Assembly: GCA_024811115.1 (NCBI GenBank)
Contig: JAKOGH010000069.1
Coordinates: forward strand, 57,987-121,986
Direction: 5' to 3'
Length of the DNA stretch: 64,000 bases
Origin: Terana coerulea
Lineage: Eukaryota > Basidiomycota > Agaricomycetes > Polyporales > Phanerochaetaceae
Both the position numbers and the translations under genes were made by a program. This document shows, piece after piece, positions 41,516-52,577 of the stretch; position 1 is the stretch's first letter, and each line of letters begins with the position of its first letter. The notes below the pieces were generated by a model. The model was not told the DNA's origin, made no database searches, and saw only the letters and a list, made by a program, of their open reading frames with translations.

Positions 41516-42201
41516 GGTCGGTGGCAGCAGATGAGAACACGCTCGCGCATCCCAATAGAGGAGCTGGCGCAGACGGAGTTGATCTCGAGGAAGACGGGCC
41601 TGGGAGAGTGCGCTTGCCGCCGGGGCAGATAACGCTCGGGGCAGTATCTTATCTGATAACCGGTGCCGTCTTCTCAGATTATCTTTGTACTCTCCTGCCT
41701 TCTCTCGCGGCGGAATGCCACGATCCTGTGAGTTGGAAACAAGAGCAGGGCTTCTCTGCGGCGCTTTGATTTTGTCAAGCGAGCAGGAGTGAACGTGGTG
41801 GCGAATGCTGCAATTAATTGCGCTGGCGAGCGCAGGGTAGGCCGAAAGCGGCATGCGCCTGGCATTACCCGAAAGCGTAGTAAAATTCACAGTCCGCCTG
41901 GCCACAGCCCAGCCCCCACGTCGACGTAGCCCACCCTCTGATTTTTGTCTACACATCTCCCTGCGCACATTCCGAGCTACGGCGGGTGAGTGCGTGCTGT
42001 TTCAGGCGAGTGGAATGGGCATGACGGCTGTTACCAGAGCGGCGGAACCAGAAGCGAACCAAAACAAAGGCACGGGCTGTACCAGTCTGTCGGATCGTGT
42101 CATATAGCGACTCCCAGGCGTGAGGACGCTTGCAGTGAATGCCACCGCGATGCTCACTCCCAGCCATAGAAAATTAGCGAGGCCTTTACTCTTGGCGCCT
42201 C
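41516..42201. other. Intergenic region, divergent promoters
   Basis: Between the small membrane protein (-) and the CDF transporter (+). No further gene with support. Confidence 0.45.
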
Positions 42202-44162
42202 ATGGTCATCGTCGAAACTACCGAGGACCACACCCTCTCGGTCCGCCAGATGGACGCCAGGCCGTCGATGGTGCGTCCCATAACTCCGAACCGCGGTACC
42301 ATGACCGTCCTCACACACACCCCCTCGCAGACGACAGAGGATGGCACCGCGGCCGACGTCGATCTCGGCAAGCTCGAGCGGTCGCCCAAGATCCTCGAGG
42401 GCAACGACCCCTTCGAGTTCCGCACGAGCCTCAAGTCCGAGAACGACCTGCAGGAGCTGCGCAAGCGGAAACGAGGAAAGCGGCTCGAGAGTTATCACCG
42501 GAGGCAGAACGATGTCCGTCGCGCTCTTATCACGGGCCTTCTGAGACATGGCACTGACCGCCGCGTGCTCCATAGCTCATTACTGCTCTGCTGAAACCGA
42601 TGGAAGAGCACACCGAAGATGCGCGAGTTGAAGAGGAAGCGTCCCGAGTCTCGGTAAGTTCACCTCTCGTAATGATGCGTGCGTCACTCACGCACGCCAC
42701 CAGGTCAAGATTGCTGTCTGGGCCAGTCTCATTGCCAACTTCAGTCTCTGTGTCCTCCAGCGTGCGCCAACATGCGATGTAATAACCGGGCAATATCGCT
42801 AACTCCCGCTTCGCAGTTTACGCGGCGATATCGTCACTGTCACTATCCCTACTGGCCACCGGCATCGACTCCGTCTTTGACATTGGCAGCAATGTCTTGC
42901 TGATATGGCTTCACAAGAAAGCGAGCAGGATGGACGCGAACCGATGGCCAGTGGGGGTGCTCGGCTCCAGACCATCGGAAATATTGTCTACGGTACGTTT
43001 AATGGCGCGGTGTCTCAGCGTGATGTTCATTGATAAACTGTCGAATAGGTTTCCTGTAAGCAACTATCAGCCGGAGTCGGGATGCTGTACTTACGCCTCG
43101 CAGGATGGGGTCTGTCAACCTCGTCGTCATCGTCGAGTCAATGCGGACTATCGTTACACATAACAGCGCCGATGAGACTAACACCTTTCACGTACCTTCC
43201 CTCATTGCTGTTGGCGCTGCCTTAGGTACGAAGCTAACATCTGCTTCTACTTCGTCACAAATACTCACAGTCCCATCGCCAGGCGCCAAGTTTATTCTGT
43301 TCTTGTACTGCTTACCCCTCAGAAAGGCGTCGAGTCAGGTGGAAGTGCTCTGGGAGGACCACCGTAATGATTTATTCATCAACGGGTTTGGTATGTAGTT
43401 TTGTGCTTCTCAGCCGCATATTTGCTGAGAATGCCTTTCAGGTCTACTCATGTCCGCAGGCGGTAGTAAGCTAAAGTGGTGTACGTTCTCTGTTCCTTGA
43501 GTCTTTACGCTCACTAACGGCTTCCTCGCCTCCAGTCCTCGACCCTATGGGCGCCATCATCGTATGTCTTCCCATTGTCCACCTATAGTCGTATTCTGCG
43601 TGCGATAACTACAAGCCAGATTGCAGCAGGTGTCATCCTAGCGTGGGGCAGGACGGTATACAAGCAGTTTGAGTTGCTCGCCGGCAAGTCTGCGCCGCAT
43701 GACTTTGTGCAGCTCCTCATCTACAAGGCCACGACCTTCTCGGACGAGATCGAGCAAGTGGACACCGTCCGCGCATACCACGTACGTCGCCCGTGCCCTG
43801 CCTCCCGCCTCGAGCCTTTTCTTTCTCACTCCCTTCTCCCGCAGAGTGGTCCGGTATGCATGCATTCGTTCTGTCGTGTGGTGTACCGGGCGGGATGACT
43901 GACTCAGACGCGCTGACACACAGGATTATTACGTCGAAATTGACGTCGTCATGGACGCGAACACGCCGCTGTGGAAGGCGCACGACATCAGCCAGCAGCT
44001 GCAGGACAAGATCGAGGTGCTCCCGAACGTGGGCCGCGCGTTCGTGCATGTGGACCACGAGGCGACGCACGCGCCCCGGTGCGTCATTTTCGTTGCACTC
44101 TCGTGTGCCGTGTGCTCACCCGCCGCGCTCGTGTGCTGTAGGAACACCGCAAGCAGGCGTAA
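42202..44162 (+). CDS. Cation diffusion facilitator (metal transporter)
   Basis: Thirteen exons (42202-42513, 42576-42653, 42704-42761, 42817-42992, 43049-43055, 43104-43225, 43283-43390, 43442-43480, 43536-43561, 43620-43781, 43845-43853, 43924-44078, 44142-44162), about 424 residues. A disordered N-terminus with Arg/Lys block (ELRKRKRGKRLE) leads to membrane helices: KIAVWASLIANFSLCVLQL, ATGIDSVFDIGSNVLLIWL (CDF Asp site), IGNIVYGFLMGSVNLVVIVES, AAGVILAWGRTVY. The cytosolic C-terminal domain carries DEIEQVDTVRAYHSGPDYYV, MDANTPLWKAHDISQQLQ and AFVHVDHEATH. CDFs export Zn, Mn or Fe in exchange for protons; this subgroup resembles the fungal Mn/Zn type, metal not determinable. Two micro-exons of 7 and 9 nt encode parts of GFLMG and HSGPD. 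One G is missing at 42953-42957, and one C probably at 44074-44077. Confidence 0.92.
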
Positions 44163-44388
44163 CGCAAGGGACGTGTGGGATGATCGGTGCGCAGCCCCGT
44201 GTGCTGTGGCGTGAGCATTCACGATACCTGAGTCCTGAGGATGAGACCCAAGCGCATTTTACCTTGCTAGATTGTACAATAAAGCCCGCGGAATTATGCT
44301 CTTTCACTTGTAGCATGTCGATGCCTGAGGTGCTCCTCCGCACACGTATCCGTACTGCATCTCATACTGTACACGTTGGATCAACGGG

Positions 44389-45923
44389 CTAAAAACGGGG
44401 CGGAAGGACCTCAAGCCCCCGCTCGTGGACGCGTCGCTGCAGGGCCGCCACGACCGCCAGCCATGTCCCGAGCGCGAACCGCTTCCTGAAGTCGGCCTTC
44501 AGCTCGCGGTACATGTCGTAGTTGTGCTCGGGGATCTCCGCCAGGCAGTCCAACGCCAGCTCGTCGAAGAACCCGTGCTCGACGAAGAAGTTGGCGAGCT
44601 CCTGGTGCCGGTCCCGCCGGACGCTGCCCATGGAGTGGATGAAGGCGACAACGGCGGGCGGCGGCGGCGGCGGCGTAATGTATGCGGGCTCTCCAGTGTC
44701 TGTGTGCTGTGGAATGACTTCAGAAGGTCCGGGTGGCGGGGGTGTATTCGGCGTAGGCACCTGTGTATCCTCGTGCTGGTTGCTGGGATAACTCTCGGGT
44801 AGGGGCGGCGTCACACACGTGAGCTCTCTAGTGTCTGCACGGGATGATGGAGCAACCTCAGGAGGCACGGGCGGTGGGGGCACAGTAAGGAGCTCTGTCG
44901 TGTCCTCGCACCTGCTGTTGACGTCGGGCTCAGGTGGAGGCGGTGTCACATATGTGAGCTCTCTATCCTCACCCTGATTATAAGCGTGAGGCTCAGGGGG
45001 AGGAGCCACGTAGCTCAACTCCCGCGATTCCGCGCGCTCGTATGTCGGGACTGTGCTGGCAGTCATATCACCGACGGGTGCATCCACGTCGCCGGCCATA
45101 CTGACATCCGGCGCAGGCGGCGGTGGCGTAACGAGTGAAACGCCCCTTACATCCGTGCGCTGGTCGCTAGCATGGCGCTCAGGTAAGGGCGGCGTGACGT
45201 GCGTCAGCTCTCTGGTGTCTTCACGGCGGTCTTGAGGGTGAGACTGGGTCTGCGGAGAGACATAGCTGAGCGCCCGTGATTCTGCACGATCGTGCATGGA
45301 CGGTGCATCTGCAGCAGCACCCGTTGGGGATACACCAGCATCGTCGGCCATGCTAACATCCGGCGCGTTGAGGGTTCCAGCCGTGCCTACCGCGGCGTCA
45401 CCCTGTTGTGCACTGACACCAGCGTCGACGACAATGTCTTCCTTAGTGTCCGCCCAGTCGTCTTCGGCGGAGTACCCGATCGGCGACCGCTGCGCGAGGA
45501 ACTGGATCTCCTCGTCGCCCCCGCGGCCGGTCGAGCTGCCGGCGATGATCGTCCGCAGGATGCTCGCGCTCTGCTGCGACGCGATGCGCGGCGACTTGGG
45601 CACGCACGCTCCCGTGCGAGCATGTCTCTGCAAACGTCCGTGAGCACTACATAGAGGCGCTGCGAGAAGCGGCGCGCGCACCTCGAGTTCCCGGCGGCTC
45701 CCTGGCCGCCAATCAAACACTCGGCTGCACCGAGGGCAGGACCATTGAGGGACACCCGCAGAGGTCGTCTTTACCGCAGGCAACGTCAGTCCGTCTGGAA
45801 ATCGTAGGTCGACCTCGTGTTGCAATCTCCGCCGCTTGTCCCTGTCGTAGAGTGCGCAAGTTACCGTCAGCGTTTGCAATTTGGCGATGGTCAACGATGC
45901 AAGCACGCTTACCTCGTCGACAT
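44389..45923 (-). CDS. Zinc-finger family protein, paralog D with proline-rich repeat region
   Basis: Three exons (45913-45923, 45682-45841, 44389-45627) give 469 residues with no frame break. Finger 1 is lost (only a short MSTRDKRRR leader) but the linker LRFPDGLTLPAV.. and finger 2 (WSCPRCSRVFDWRPGSRRELE|RHARTGAC) remain, with the intron (45628-45681) at the family position. A weak HTH-like remnant (SASILRTIIAGSS) follows. The middle is 7-8 imperfect repeats of the type RELTYVTPPPPEP. The C-terminal module VAFIHSMG.., ANFFVEHGFFDELALDCL, MYRELKADFRKRFALGTWL matches C and, more distantly, A and B. It is inverted relative to the array, with the CDF transporter between. Function unknown. Confidence 0.75.
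44650..45280 (-). repeat. Imperfect tandem repeats encoding RELT-VTPPPPE units
   Basis: Within paralog D, seven to eight variable units each contain a D/R-x-R-E-L/V-(T/S)-x-V box followed by TPPPPEP or similar. Unit length varies, which implies old, diverged duplications or repeat turnover rather than a fresh minisatellite. Confidence 0.65.
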
Positions 45924-46247
45924 AGCGGGTACTTGAGCAGTGAGAACAACTCGCGTGAGAAACAAGTAGTATACCGTGGGCTATTTCGACTATAGGTTTG
46001 ATGCCCGTCGGTGTGAATGGGACTAGTGCGATATGGCAACTGACTAGGAACCGATTATCCCACGCCAGACCGTGTCAGGCCTGGCATTGGTGAAGTTCGC
46101 CGTGCAACGGTAGACCCATCTGCTGTCGATATCCTTCGGTTCATGAAATCTAACAAACAACTTGACATTAGTTACAATGTAAAAATACAAGAAAGCGATT
46201 GTCAAAGCGCGATGCGATATCCGTATAACACCCATTCACCCATTTTC
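45924..46247. other. Intergenic region
   Basis: Upstream of paralog D and downstream of the glycosyltransferase stop. Nothing further recognised. Confidence 0.45.
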
Positions 46248-48499
46248 CTACGAGAACACTTCAAACGCAGTCCACGACGGAGTGACACGTCCCCGGTTGT
46301 CCAACTCAATCCAACGCTTCGCCTTGTCGTTGATGTTGCCATCCGAGTGATCTTGATCGTCGTCGAAACCGAAAGCCCGTTCCCAGCCGAGGCCAACGGC
46401 GGATATTTTGCAAATATTCGAGCTTAGAGAATGAACGGATTAGTTCGTAGGAAGGTTCACGAGCCACTGTACACACCTCAGCGTGCATAATGTCGCACCA
46501 GGCACGACATCTCCTTCCCAGGCCCACAGCCCACTTAACATCGCCAAATCCACGACCATGCCTCGCGTCAGCCGCACCCTCTCGTTCTCCTCCAGCTTCT
46601 CGAACTCGTGCTGCACGTACTCCTGTTGGGGCGCCAGGGCCCTCAGCGCTGGATCCGTGCTCGAATCGAGCGAGAACACCGCCGTGCTCGAGGGAAACGC
46701 CGAGACGAAGTCGTGCGCCGTGCCGTGCGAGTCTGAGGCGATGTACACAATCGGAGGCGCGGGGAAGATAACGTCGGCGAACACGTCTTCGTTGTAGAGT
46801 CGCGACCATGCATCGCGCGCTGCCACGACATAGTTTTCCAACGGCACATACTCCCCACGATACGGGGATGTCTTCGCATGACGGTCGCCGCGGCGGATAT
46901 GCACCGCAACGTAAGGATCAGAGTTATGCGCAGTCAACGCGGATTCTGCGCCTTGCCGTGACATGGGGGTTGGGTGTATGTCGTCGTTACGTGCCGTCGC
47001 GGCGTGGGGCGGAAGAGAGAGTACAGAGGCGAGTTCAGTGCGTGCAGCCCGTATGAGCTCGGCGTTGTGTGCGTTAGGGCGAATGGTTACTCGGAAGGAC
47101 TGGAGAGCGTGATCAAATATGGGTTTTTGTCTGTTTATTTCACGCTTATATCTAAGAGAAAAGACAAAAGCTGAGCGCCCATCATAAGCAAACGCTTATT
47201 GAACACCTACGGGTCTTCATACTGTTCCCCAAAGGTATGGCCGAAGTGGAACAATGCTGTGCGCGAGTTCACAACCCAATGTCTAGCCAACCGCGGGCAA
47301 GCAACAAGCTCTATATTATGGTCGATGTCAGCGAGTGAGGCGGAAAGTAAATACATATTGAAACCGCTACCTTCTGGGGGCGGAGCTCGGCAGCCTGGTT
47401 CTGGCCCAGGTTGTCGTGATCGAACGTCTTGAAATGGTCTGCCCATCTGGGCCAACCCTAGTAATCAGCATACGGCCGGTACAGACAGCATGAGCACTAA
47501 CTTTCCGCGGTTCCAGTGAGTGTCATCCACGAGGAACGTTCTGTTGCGCTGGAGATGCATCAGCACTTGTCAGACTTTGCGACAATAGTCGACACCTCGT
47601 CGCAAATTCAGCGCGGTATGCAATAGTGATACTGCAGCCAATATGCCACGAGAAGTCGACTATGTCTCCGAGTCCTCCGGCAGTAAACGACGTACTTCCC
47701 GAGCTAATGCGGCGGCTTGCGCGACCAATGCCAGGTCTGCAGCCAGTCCGACAGAGCCATCTAACTGATACGTGATGGTCTTCGAACAGACTCGTGTTCT
47801 TTCTCCCTCAGGCAGATGATAGTCCGTAACGTCATCGTGATGAGGCACATCCATGACACCCATGAGGGAATCCCAATATCCACCGTGGTGCATGAATTTC
47901 CCGGCCATAAGCTTGTCACATTCGTGTCGATACTGGGGTCCGGTCAAGGGAAATGTCGTATAGTTCGCGTACGAGATAACGTGTCCAGGCGGAGGCATCG
48001 TGTCGACATAACTAGGTTTCGGGAGATCTGCTGTAGAGGGCTGCGCTACAGCGTCCTGTACCGGCTTGTCACTCGGTGCCGCCTTGTAGCCCACGACACG
48101 GTCCAGAGCCTGCGGATCCCTGAAAGAGATGACGACCATGGATAGCATTATACCAGCGACCACCGTGCCGACCACCAAGGGCACGTTGTTCAGGACCGCC
48201 TTCCCACTCCAGTGCTGCGACCACCGCCGCGAGCGAGACTTCTCGGTAACGTCATGGTCGTCCCCTCTACTCCGGTATCCAGACGATGGAAAGCTTGAGC
48301 TCGCAGAGGACTGCAGAAGCGGCTCGGCTTGTTGCTGGCGGTAGGACGCGTACGTGCCTGCGTCCTCGTCCATTTCGTGCTCGGGGATGGCCTCCTCTGC
48401 AAAGCCTGCACGAGAGTGCGGTGTCCGCGGTACGATCTGCTGGTAGTCGGAGGTTTGCGGCCTACCAGAGGCCAACAGTTTGAACGACTCTGGAGCCAT
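46248..48499 (-). CDS. Type II membrane glycosyltransferase, fucosyltransferase-like
   Basis: The first exon (47696-48499) encodes a cytosolic tail starting MAPESFKLL, a signal-anchor helix (VPLVVGTVVAGIMLSMVVISF) and the lumenal stem. Then come ERNRTFLVDDTHWNRGK, RQPGPEPGCRAPPPE|ELVACPR, HFGHTFGEQYEDP and, after an intron entering at ..P|YKREINRQ, a long exon with YVAVHIRRGDRH, PPIVYIASDS and WAWEGDVVPGATLC. A last intron leads to ICKISAVGLGWERAFGF and FEVFS. The HIRRGDR box is the GDP-fucose-binding motif shared by alpha-1,6- and O-fucosyltransferases (GT23/GT65-like). It probably acts in the Golgi lumen; donor and acceptor are inferred. Two junctions (near 47470-47510 and 47555-47695) were chosen for frame and are less certain. 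Confidence 0.85.
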
Positions 48500-49187
48500 A
48501 GTAGAAGAAGGGAAGAAAAGTGAGGCCCTGCCTGCGGACGTGGTGGGTTGGAAGTGAGCCCAGCACAGGCGTTGCACTCTGTTGTATTGGATTAGCGGCC
48601 GGGCGTTTAAATCATTGTGGCAGAGAAGCGCTGATGGTTGTGACCGCTTTGACTTGACATCCCACGTCCATGAGCCACTGGTCAATGAACAATGCTGTCG
48701 GCACGTTACTGTGAACGACGAGCACGTATATGTCGGCTATATTTAGTGGGTTCCGCACTTCTCTCGCTGAAGTTAGACTCAGACCTTCCAACCTTCGCGA
48801 CCAGACTTCCATGACGTCCCAGACTGAAATCCACAAAACGTGTATTCATGCCGAATACGCAGCTGCAGGAAGTGGGAGAAGTGTAACAGCCATACGGTAT
48901 AGATACAACGGGAGGTGTGTAATACAACACGAAATAAATGACTATGGATACAGTGGTCTATGCGAGAAATCATGCGTAATGGAACGAAGAGTGAATAACA
49001 GTCGCGAATCCTGACCGGGATGGCCTCTCGACCCATGCTTCCTTGCCCTTTCGACATCTACAACGCCGACCTCCAATGATGTGCGCAGTCCTCGGTGGGA
49101 CCCTTCCCTCTAGTCTCGACCGCTCAACGGGCGCGTCCTCTCCTTCAGCCGACCCCTGGGCTATGTCCCGCCCTCTCCTGCTCGAGA
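48500..49187. other. Intergenic region
   Basis: Promoter side of the glycosyltransferase and 3' side of the small gene. No supported exon. Confidence 0.45.
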
Positions 49188-49418
49188 TTACTTCCTCCTC
49201 ACAAGCCTCTTCAACGAGTTGACAGCGCCCTTGCTGTCCCCAGCCGTTCGCTGCGACCCCGTCTGGCCGGAGGAGTATGATGCGCCGAACTGCGCGTACA
49301 TCGCGTGTCCGTCGCGCGGCGACTGGTGGAATGAAGAGAATGCGTGTGGCGACGTGGGGCCGGTGGGGAAGAAGCTCGACACTGGCGACGACGGAGGCGA
49401 GGAGTAGTAAGAAGACAT
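49188..49418 (-). CDS. Small Ser/Pro-rich protein
   Basis: A single open frame of 76 codons starts MSSYYSSPPSSPVSSFFPTG and ends in a basic tail (SLKRLVRRK). The opening Tyr/Ser/Pro block and short basic C-terminus resemble small conserved proteins I associate with agaricomycete genomes, but I cannot name a family and no domain is visible. The ATG is the first in the frame. An overlapping frame on the same strand is less convincing. Confidence 0.5.
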   Translation of the reverse strand: MSSYYSSPPSSPVSSFFPTGPTSPHAFSSFHQSPRDGHAMYAQFGASYSSGQTGSQRTAGDSKGAVNSLKRLVRRK

Positions 49419-50222
49419 GTTGGGTTATGCGATGGCACGGTTGGGGGCAGTAGTAGTACACAGGTATGTGTATGTGAGACGGTATGCGAGGTACGTCAAC
49501 GGCGGTGTAATCGCGGTCTCGGGCAGTGTATCAGCAACGTCTAGTGAAAGACTACTGGCGCGAAGAGTGGGTGTTTGTGGGCTCGAGTGGTTTGGGTGAT
49601 TGAGGTGAGCCTTGTCGACCGAAGTCGTTGATGGTCACCAAGCCGCACTCCATGTCTTATACCCATTCCCACTGCTCAGACTCACTTTGCGATCCGTGCT
49701 TGGAATAAGGCCCATATACATCACTCGGAGGCTACACAAGGGGATTACCATTCGTGGATGAAGGACTTTGATGGGCGGCCGCTTTGAGGACAAACGCTTT
49801 GCTTGGATTGGCATAGCCGACCACTCCCACCACTCTATCCGCCGGTCACTTGGTCGAAGTGCTTGGAGAAGATTCCGCTCGAAGCTTGAAGTACAAGGTT
49901 AGCAGAGATCAGCGCCAGCGATTGACGTTATCGCTCGTCCAAGCTCTCCGATGATCTCAGGCTCGAGTCTGTGTCATAAAAAGCATATGTGCATATGTAG
50001 GACTCCAAGAATATTGCTCCAGACGGAGGTAGCATTGCGATATGTTAAGTATTCGATGCAAATGGTACAGCGTGACGACAGAGGTACTAGCAGCTATGAG
50101 TGTAGGATATGCCGGAACGATGAGGTGGCGATGAATGTGCGACTGGATGTATGCGGAAAAAGCGACGATGATACACTGAAGTCCGAAGCGTTATGCGAAA
50201 CAGGACACGAGGAAGAACAAGA
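49419..50222. other. Intergenic region (~800 bp)
   Basis: Between the small protein gene and the TBC gene stop. No coding signal recognised on either strand. Confidence 0.45.
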
Positions 50223-52577
50223 CTAGAGTAGGGCGGAACCGTCCTTGCCTTCTGCGACGAGGCGTTTCCAGTCTTGCCGCCAGGCATTCATATTTGTCCG
50301 TAGTTTCTTGTCTGAAACGACCTTTTCTATCCACGCCAAGAGCGCATTCTCGTTCTCGGGAACGAAGAATGATGAGAGTAATGACAGCACGCTCTCGAAG
50401 TTAGCTGAACTCGAGGTAATGTGATCTGTGGCACGACGATCAGTTTGTAGTCCGATACCCTGCCTAGGTGAACAGACTGACCTCGGTATACCCATACGAT
50501 CGCAACCGCGACGATGACGAAGATGTCATGACCTTCGAGTAGGAATGCGTCCCATAACCTCAGCTGGGCTTGGAAAGGCACGGAGTTGGCGAATAAGGTG
50601 ATGTACCACTTCGTGGCGTACGACGTCGTTGAGATCATGTGCCTTTTGAATGCCGCAAAGACATCTGGCATCATTTGCTCCATGACACGCTCTTGCACGT
50701 ATATAGCCTCCAACAAGCCCGGAAACCCTGGGCTGAATATGTCGTGCATGGAGTAGGAATCATGTATGCGGACGAGGCCGGCATACACCCGCTCCGGGTT
50801 AAAGTAGCAGAGTAACGTTGCGGCGATGGGTCCCATGCCTTGGCAATAGCCGCACTGTGGACATTTCAGTGACAAGCAGTGCAGGACGTGGAACAGTGAT
50901 CGTTGTCTGCCCAAGCATCAGTATCAACGCTAACGCATAGAGCGCTGTAAGTGCTCACCCTTGGCCGTAACGGGTGCGAAACAGGACGTGTCCACTAATG
51001 GTCCGTGGCACGTCCAGATCAATCTGCACGTCGTAGGAAGAAGGCTGGTCGAGCCCTTCACGGTATTCTGCCTCGAGCTGGGCGACCTCTCGCTTGCTCG
51101 TCCTTGTAAATCGGTTCATCAGAACCTCCCAGGCGGCCGAACGCCAGCAGTCTGGAATACCCTTGAATGTTCGCTCTCTGAGTTTACGTTCCTTGTTAGG
51201 TTTGATACCCCAAAGGTCCACGTTTCCACCCTCATCCCGGGACTGAACTTGAAGCATGCGTCCCCACTTGGCCGTTCTCTCGGACTCCTTGATCGGCGCA
51301 GGAAGTGGTCGGTTGCGAACGTAGAAGAGGTGCACTGGCGGGAGCCTGGGGAGGGCCTGTCGACACCTTCGATAGTGGCTTGGACAGTGGACCGGCGGGT
51401 AGAAGAATAAGTCGATCATGCGAAGGTATCACGAAGAATCCGTAACTGAAGTGACAGCCGCATGAGCACACAGACAAGGGAGAGGTTCGCCAGGATACTC
51501 ACCGATCTAGGCTGCTAAGGAGCTGTAACTCCTTCGGCGTGAGCTCGCGCGTCTTCTCAGTTTCATCGGCCAAGGCCTCCTCAGCTCGTAGTTCGCTTGC
51601 CCTGCTACCTCCTACACGCGCCCGCGTCCGTTCTACACCCTCCTCAACACCATCACCTTTAACGCCGATGACATCCAGCTGAGCATAGGTGCTACGAACA
51701 TGGTATGAATCGCGATCTTCGCCCTCAGACGGGCCAGAGAGTTGACTGTGTTGGCTCTCCGGGGTGCTCGTCTTCAATGGCTTTCTTGAGGGTGACGTAG
51801 GAGGGGTAGAAGGTACTGTCAAGTGAGATGGCTGAGGGAGGGATGGTAACGCTCCCTTGGGTAATGACCCGGATGGCAACGGCGGCGATGAGTAAGGTGA
51901 ATGCGGCGTACTCCTCGAAGACCCATTATGCTGAGATGTCTGCGGAATGCTCTGTTGGTAGTGTGAGCTCGTGCGGCTGACAGGACGACTACTTGGCGTG
52001 CTCGACGGCCTGCTACGCGACCGCGCGCCCGCGTCACTTGCTGTAGAGAGGGCACCGCTCCGACGTGGATTGTCCGGAAGAGCGATAATTCGGGTACCCG
52101 TCGAAGTCCTCGCCGAGCTAGATGTCGGTCTACTGTCGCTGTATGCTAGCTGTGTCGAGTCGTCAGAGAGATCCGACAGGCGCTGTACGCCAGAGTCGTC
52201 CCGGTTGAGCAACTTGCTTTGGGGCCGCATTACATCGTAAGTCGCGTCGTAATAGCCACTATCTTCTACTAGTCTGCTGTGAGGCGGGATATAGGAGTCC
52301 CGGTAGTCGGTCACAACGACCGCGACGTCTTTCGATGGTCGTCGTCGCGGGTTAGGGTCCAGATGAGGCGCGGAGGTAGGCCAGCCTTCCCCGTCCTCCC
52401 TCTTCGTACATGGAATAGATAGTGACTATGGTGGTTTCGGACGAGCTGCGGTCTGGTGGGAGCCAGCTCAGGTAGGGAAGAACCTGAGACGGACGTGCTC
52501 GTCGAGAGTGGTGACGGCTGGAGGCTGCGAACAGGGGTGGGCGTGGGTGGAATGAGTATTAAGGACGGGGCGTCCAT
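50223..52577 (-). CDS. TBC-domain Rab GTPase-activating protein
   Basis: The C-terminal half is clear: FKGIPDCWRSAAWEVLM, LDVPRTISGHVLFRTRYGQG|QRSLFHVL, GYCQGMGPIAATLLCYF, GFPGLLEAIYVQERV, STTSYATKWYITLFANS, LRLWDAFLLEGHDIF, then VWVYR|DHITSSSANFESVL. It carries the two TBC catalytic fingers, Arg in DVPRT and Gln in YCQGM, needed to stimulate GTP hydrolysis on Rabs. The N-terminal part is a long disordered Ser/Pro region (MDAPSLILIPPTPTP.., ETTIVTIYSMYEE, VVVTDYRDSYIPPHSR, LSSLDR|YGFFV). Three frame changes (about 52480, 52370 and 51361) cannot be explained by introns I can see and are probably one-base errors. Intron placement in the N-terminus is therefore provisional. Confidence 0.88.
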
